8,239 bases of DNA, from the NCBI GenBank assembly GCA_029865665.1, contig JARXAV010000074.1, forward strand, positions 1 to 8,239, in the 5' to 3' direction. The notes beneath the pieces are model-generated. The model did no database searches, was not told the DNA's origin, and was given only the letters and a program-made list of their open reading frames with translations. Source of the DNA: Flectobacillus sp. GTDB lineage: Bacteria > Bacteroidota > Bacteroidia > Cytophagales > Spirosomataceae. The position numbers were made by a program, and so were the translations under genes. Of this stretch, positions 6,713 through 8,239 are shown piece after piece; position 1 is the first letter of the stretch; each line of letters begins with the position of its first letter.

Positions 6713-8137
6713 TTAAAGCACTGGTTCTAGTCTGATATAATCTAGTACTAAAGCACCTGTCGTATTAGCTGTTAAAAACATATCTAACTTCCCAAATTTT
6801 GAAGGTGTGTATTCTCCTAACAGTACTTCCGAATAGTTTTTTGCTGTCAATGCTACAAAAGGGAAACTAGTATTCGTCGCTGTTCCCATTACTAATCTCT
6901 GAGAGATGGTAAAAGTGGCTGTTTCGGCAGTCGCAGTATTTGAGTTATACAAATCGTTTACGGCAACCCAGTACACTTTATATTTCATCACAGGTAAATT
7001 TGGCACGGAGTAACGTAAAAAAAATCCAGATGCACCATGACCTACTACTTTAATTTGTTTGAATAGCCTACCACTTACAGGGTCTTTCATATCTTTAATG
7101 GCAGCAATCGTAGTCGTAAGATTGGCAGGGAGTAGGCTTCTACCCATAAAGTTTAACTTATCTGTCGCACTCAAATTATTATACAAAGCAGTAGTAGGGA
7201 CAACTCTAGTGCCTGCCCAGTTTTCACCTTCCACCACAATCGATTTAAACTTATCGGCAAGGTTAACCGTTATTTTATCCAACACATAGACTGTTCCATT
7301 ACTGACAGTGATGGTTTCTTTGATTGCGGCCTTATCAATAGTTAGTTTTACACCCAACTTTGATGTAATAGTTGCTGGCAATTTATCCGAAGCATAATCA
7401 CCCTCAATCACGAAGTCCTTCAGCGTATTCAACGATGCCTCAATAGCGGTTGTGTCTCCACCTGCCTTGTAGTACGGTGTCAACTTTGCCACTTCTGTTG
7501 CTAGAGCAGCATCAGTCAACACAAAATAAGTATAACGCTTCGACTCGTCAGATAAATCACCAACTAGTTTTGTAATTCTGGCGATGCTATCAGCAACAAA
7601 TCCATTTTGCTTGTAACTTCCTCGTGTATTTGTGATAAACTTAGACAAGGAAGGTTTGGCTTCAATAAAACCTCCCATTGTATTCAATACTCCATTTCCT
7701 ACAAATACAGAACTAATTACTTTAACTCCATTAATCATGTCACCACTCATACTTACGTATTTTCCATTTACCAATGGGAGCAATTGCGTAGTGGTAGATG
7801 CTGCATTTACTTCATTTGCTTGAAAAGCAATGTGATTACCGACAAAGGTTTTCAATGCACTGGTATCATTTAAAATACTCGTACTTAACGATGCCAAAGC
7901 GGTATTGGTAGGAGCATATACTGTAAAATTTTTGGATGATGCTAACAATTTATCATATCCTGTTTTCTCCAATAATGATTTAAAGGTAGAAAGTTCAGAC
8001 TGACTAGATACTTTAGCAATCAATGTTTGGGTCGCATTGTCATTAGTACTCATTAAGCGATCATCCCAGTTTTTGCAAGAGATCATGCTTAAAGTCACCA
8101 TACACAAGACCAATAAATAAGAATATCGTATAGTCAT
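6713..8137 (-). CDS. surface lipoprotein with two fasciclin-like domains and an unassigned C-terminal domain
   Basis: Probably an outer-membrane accessory binding or adhesion lipoprotein for the SusC/SusD pair; this is inferred from domains and position. From the chosen ATG (8135-8137) the product is 474 residues. The signal peptide MTIRYSYLLVLCMVTLSMISC ends at Cys21, the lipidated residue, followed by KNWDDR, an acidic surface-export signal. The first fasciclin domain (about 39-160) shows NFTVYAPTNTAL, VGNHIAF and a closing LNTMGGFIE. A more diverged second one (about 163-293) shows TYFVLTDAAL, LKDFVIEGDY and VSNGTVYVLDKI. The last 175 residues run from IVVEGENWAG to LVLDYIRLEPVL. Their ends resemble the first and last strands of galactose-binding-like β-sandwich modules, a weak resemblance only. 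An in-frame ATG at 8162-8164 would add nine residues but lies inside a 12-bp hairpin arm; the A-rich AAGAAA just before 8137 favours the shorter form. The gene precedes susC by 28 bp, so they are probably cotranscribed. Confidence 0.88.
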   Translation of the reverse strand: MTIRYSYLLVLCMVTLSMISCKNWDDRLMSTNDNATQTLIAKVSSQSELSTFKSLLEKTGYDKLLASSKNFTVYAPTNTALASLSTSILNDTSALKTFVGNHIAFQANEVNAASTTTQLLPLVNGKYVSMSGDMINGVKVISSVFVGNGVLNTMGGFIEAKPSLSKFITNTRGSYKQNGFVADSIARITKLVGDLSDESKRYTYFVLTDAALATEVAKLTPYYKAGGDTTAIEASLNTLKDFVIEGDYASDKLPATITSKLGVKLTIDKAAIKETITVSNGTVYVLDKITVNLADKFKSIVVEGENWAGTRVVPTTALYNNLSATDKLNFMGRSLLPANLTTTIAAIKDMKDPVSGRLFKQIKVVGHGASGFFLRYSVPNLPVMKYKVYWVAVNDLYNSNTATAETATFTISQRLVMGTATNTSFPFVALTAKNYSEVLLGEYTPSKFGKLDMFLTANTTGALVLDYIRLEPVL

Positions 8138-8153
8138 TTTCTTTAGAAGAATG

Positions 8154-8184
8154 GTGATGCTCATAACGTTACTATGAGCATCAC
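8154..8184 (-). repeat. perfect 12-bp inverted repeat before the fasciclin gene
   Basis: The arms GTGATGCTCATA (8154-8165) and TATGAGCATCAC (8173-8184) are exactly complementary around a seven-base loop. In the transcript the stem starts 7 bases after the stop codon of the upstream gene and ends 16 bases before the ATG at 8137. It is followed by CATTCTTCTAAAG, only mildly U-rich, so it is at best a weak terminator. It contains the alternative upstream ATG at 8162-8164, which would be paired and hidden when the hairpin forms. A role in intercistronic processing or expression ratio is inferred. Confidence 0.65.
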
Positions 8185-8191
8185 GTTATTA

Positions 8192-8239
8192 TTAATAAAC
8201 TAATGAACCGTCTATGTTGTAACGAGGCGAAATTTGGTT
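8192..8239 (-). CDS. C-terminal end of an upstream gene (partial, unidentified)
   Basis: Reading the minus strand from the right edge gives 15 codons, NQISPRYNIDGSLVY, followed by TAA at 8192-8194. This frame is favoured because the residue mix is protein-like. It also places the stop just before the intercistronic hairpin and 54 bp before the fasciclin start, as expected for an operon. One other frame is also open here for 18 codons, so the frame choice is not proven. The fragment is too short for family assignment. A second SusD-like or other outer-membrane protein would fit the neighbourhood, but that is a guess. Confidence 0.45.
   Translation of the reverse strand, partial: NQISPRYNIDGSLVY

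Noticed and set aside
7607..7873. Plus-strand open frames of 63-88 codons opposite the fasciclin gene
   Set aside because: They overlap each other and a convincing minus-strand gene, with compositions (Cys- and His-rich, irregular) that do not look like real proteins.

Overview
The window looks like part of a Bacteroidota chromosome, most likely the order Cytophagales. It is AT-rich and has SusC/SusD-type outer-membrane proteins. Its lipoprotein signals carry acidic residues soon after the lipid-bearing cysteine, the starts lack Shine-Dalgarno sites, and ClpP has a Bacteroidota-style N-terminus (KYAVHHRG, then MTQYIIEER). The genus is not determined.

Every convincing gene is on the minus strand, so transcription runs from high to low coordinates. 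In that order the window holds: the last 15 codons of an unidentified gene (8192-8239); a surface lipoprotein with two fasciclin-like domains and an unassigned C-terminal domain (6713-8137); a SusC/RagA-type TonB-dependent transporter (3451-6684); its SusD/RagB lipoprotein partner (1498-3369); and a rho-independent terminator (1428-1457). After these come clpP (566-1288), a second long terminator-like hairpin (500-539), and the first 120 codons of clpX (1-362).

The upper three quarters is a nutrient-uptake cassette. SusC forms the TonB-powered barrel, SusD is the lid that captures ligand, and the fasciclin lipoprotein is probably an accessory binding or adhesion factor on the cell surface. 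No glycosidase, sulfatase, protease or regulator lies in view, so the substrate cannot be named. The operon promoter lies beyond the right edge. Long perfect inverted repeats sit in two of its three intercistronic gaps (12-bp arms before the fasciclin gene, 13-bp arms between susC and susD). Neither is followed by a U-run, so they look like processing, stability or dosage elements rather than terminators.

The lower part is housekeeping. ClpP is the serine peptidase and ClpX the AAA+ unfoldase of the same protease. Here they are separated by 203 bp holding a 17-bp stem-loop and a candidate Bacteroidota -7 element, so clpX may be partly uncoupled from clpP. I found no RNA gene, insertion sequence, CRISPR array, phage gene or evident novel defence system.
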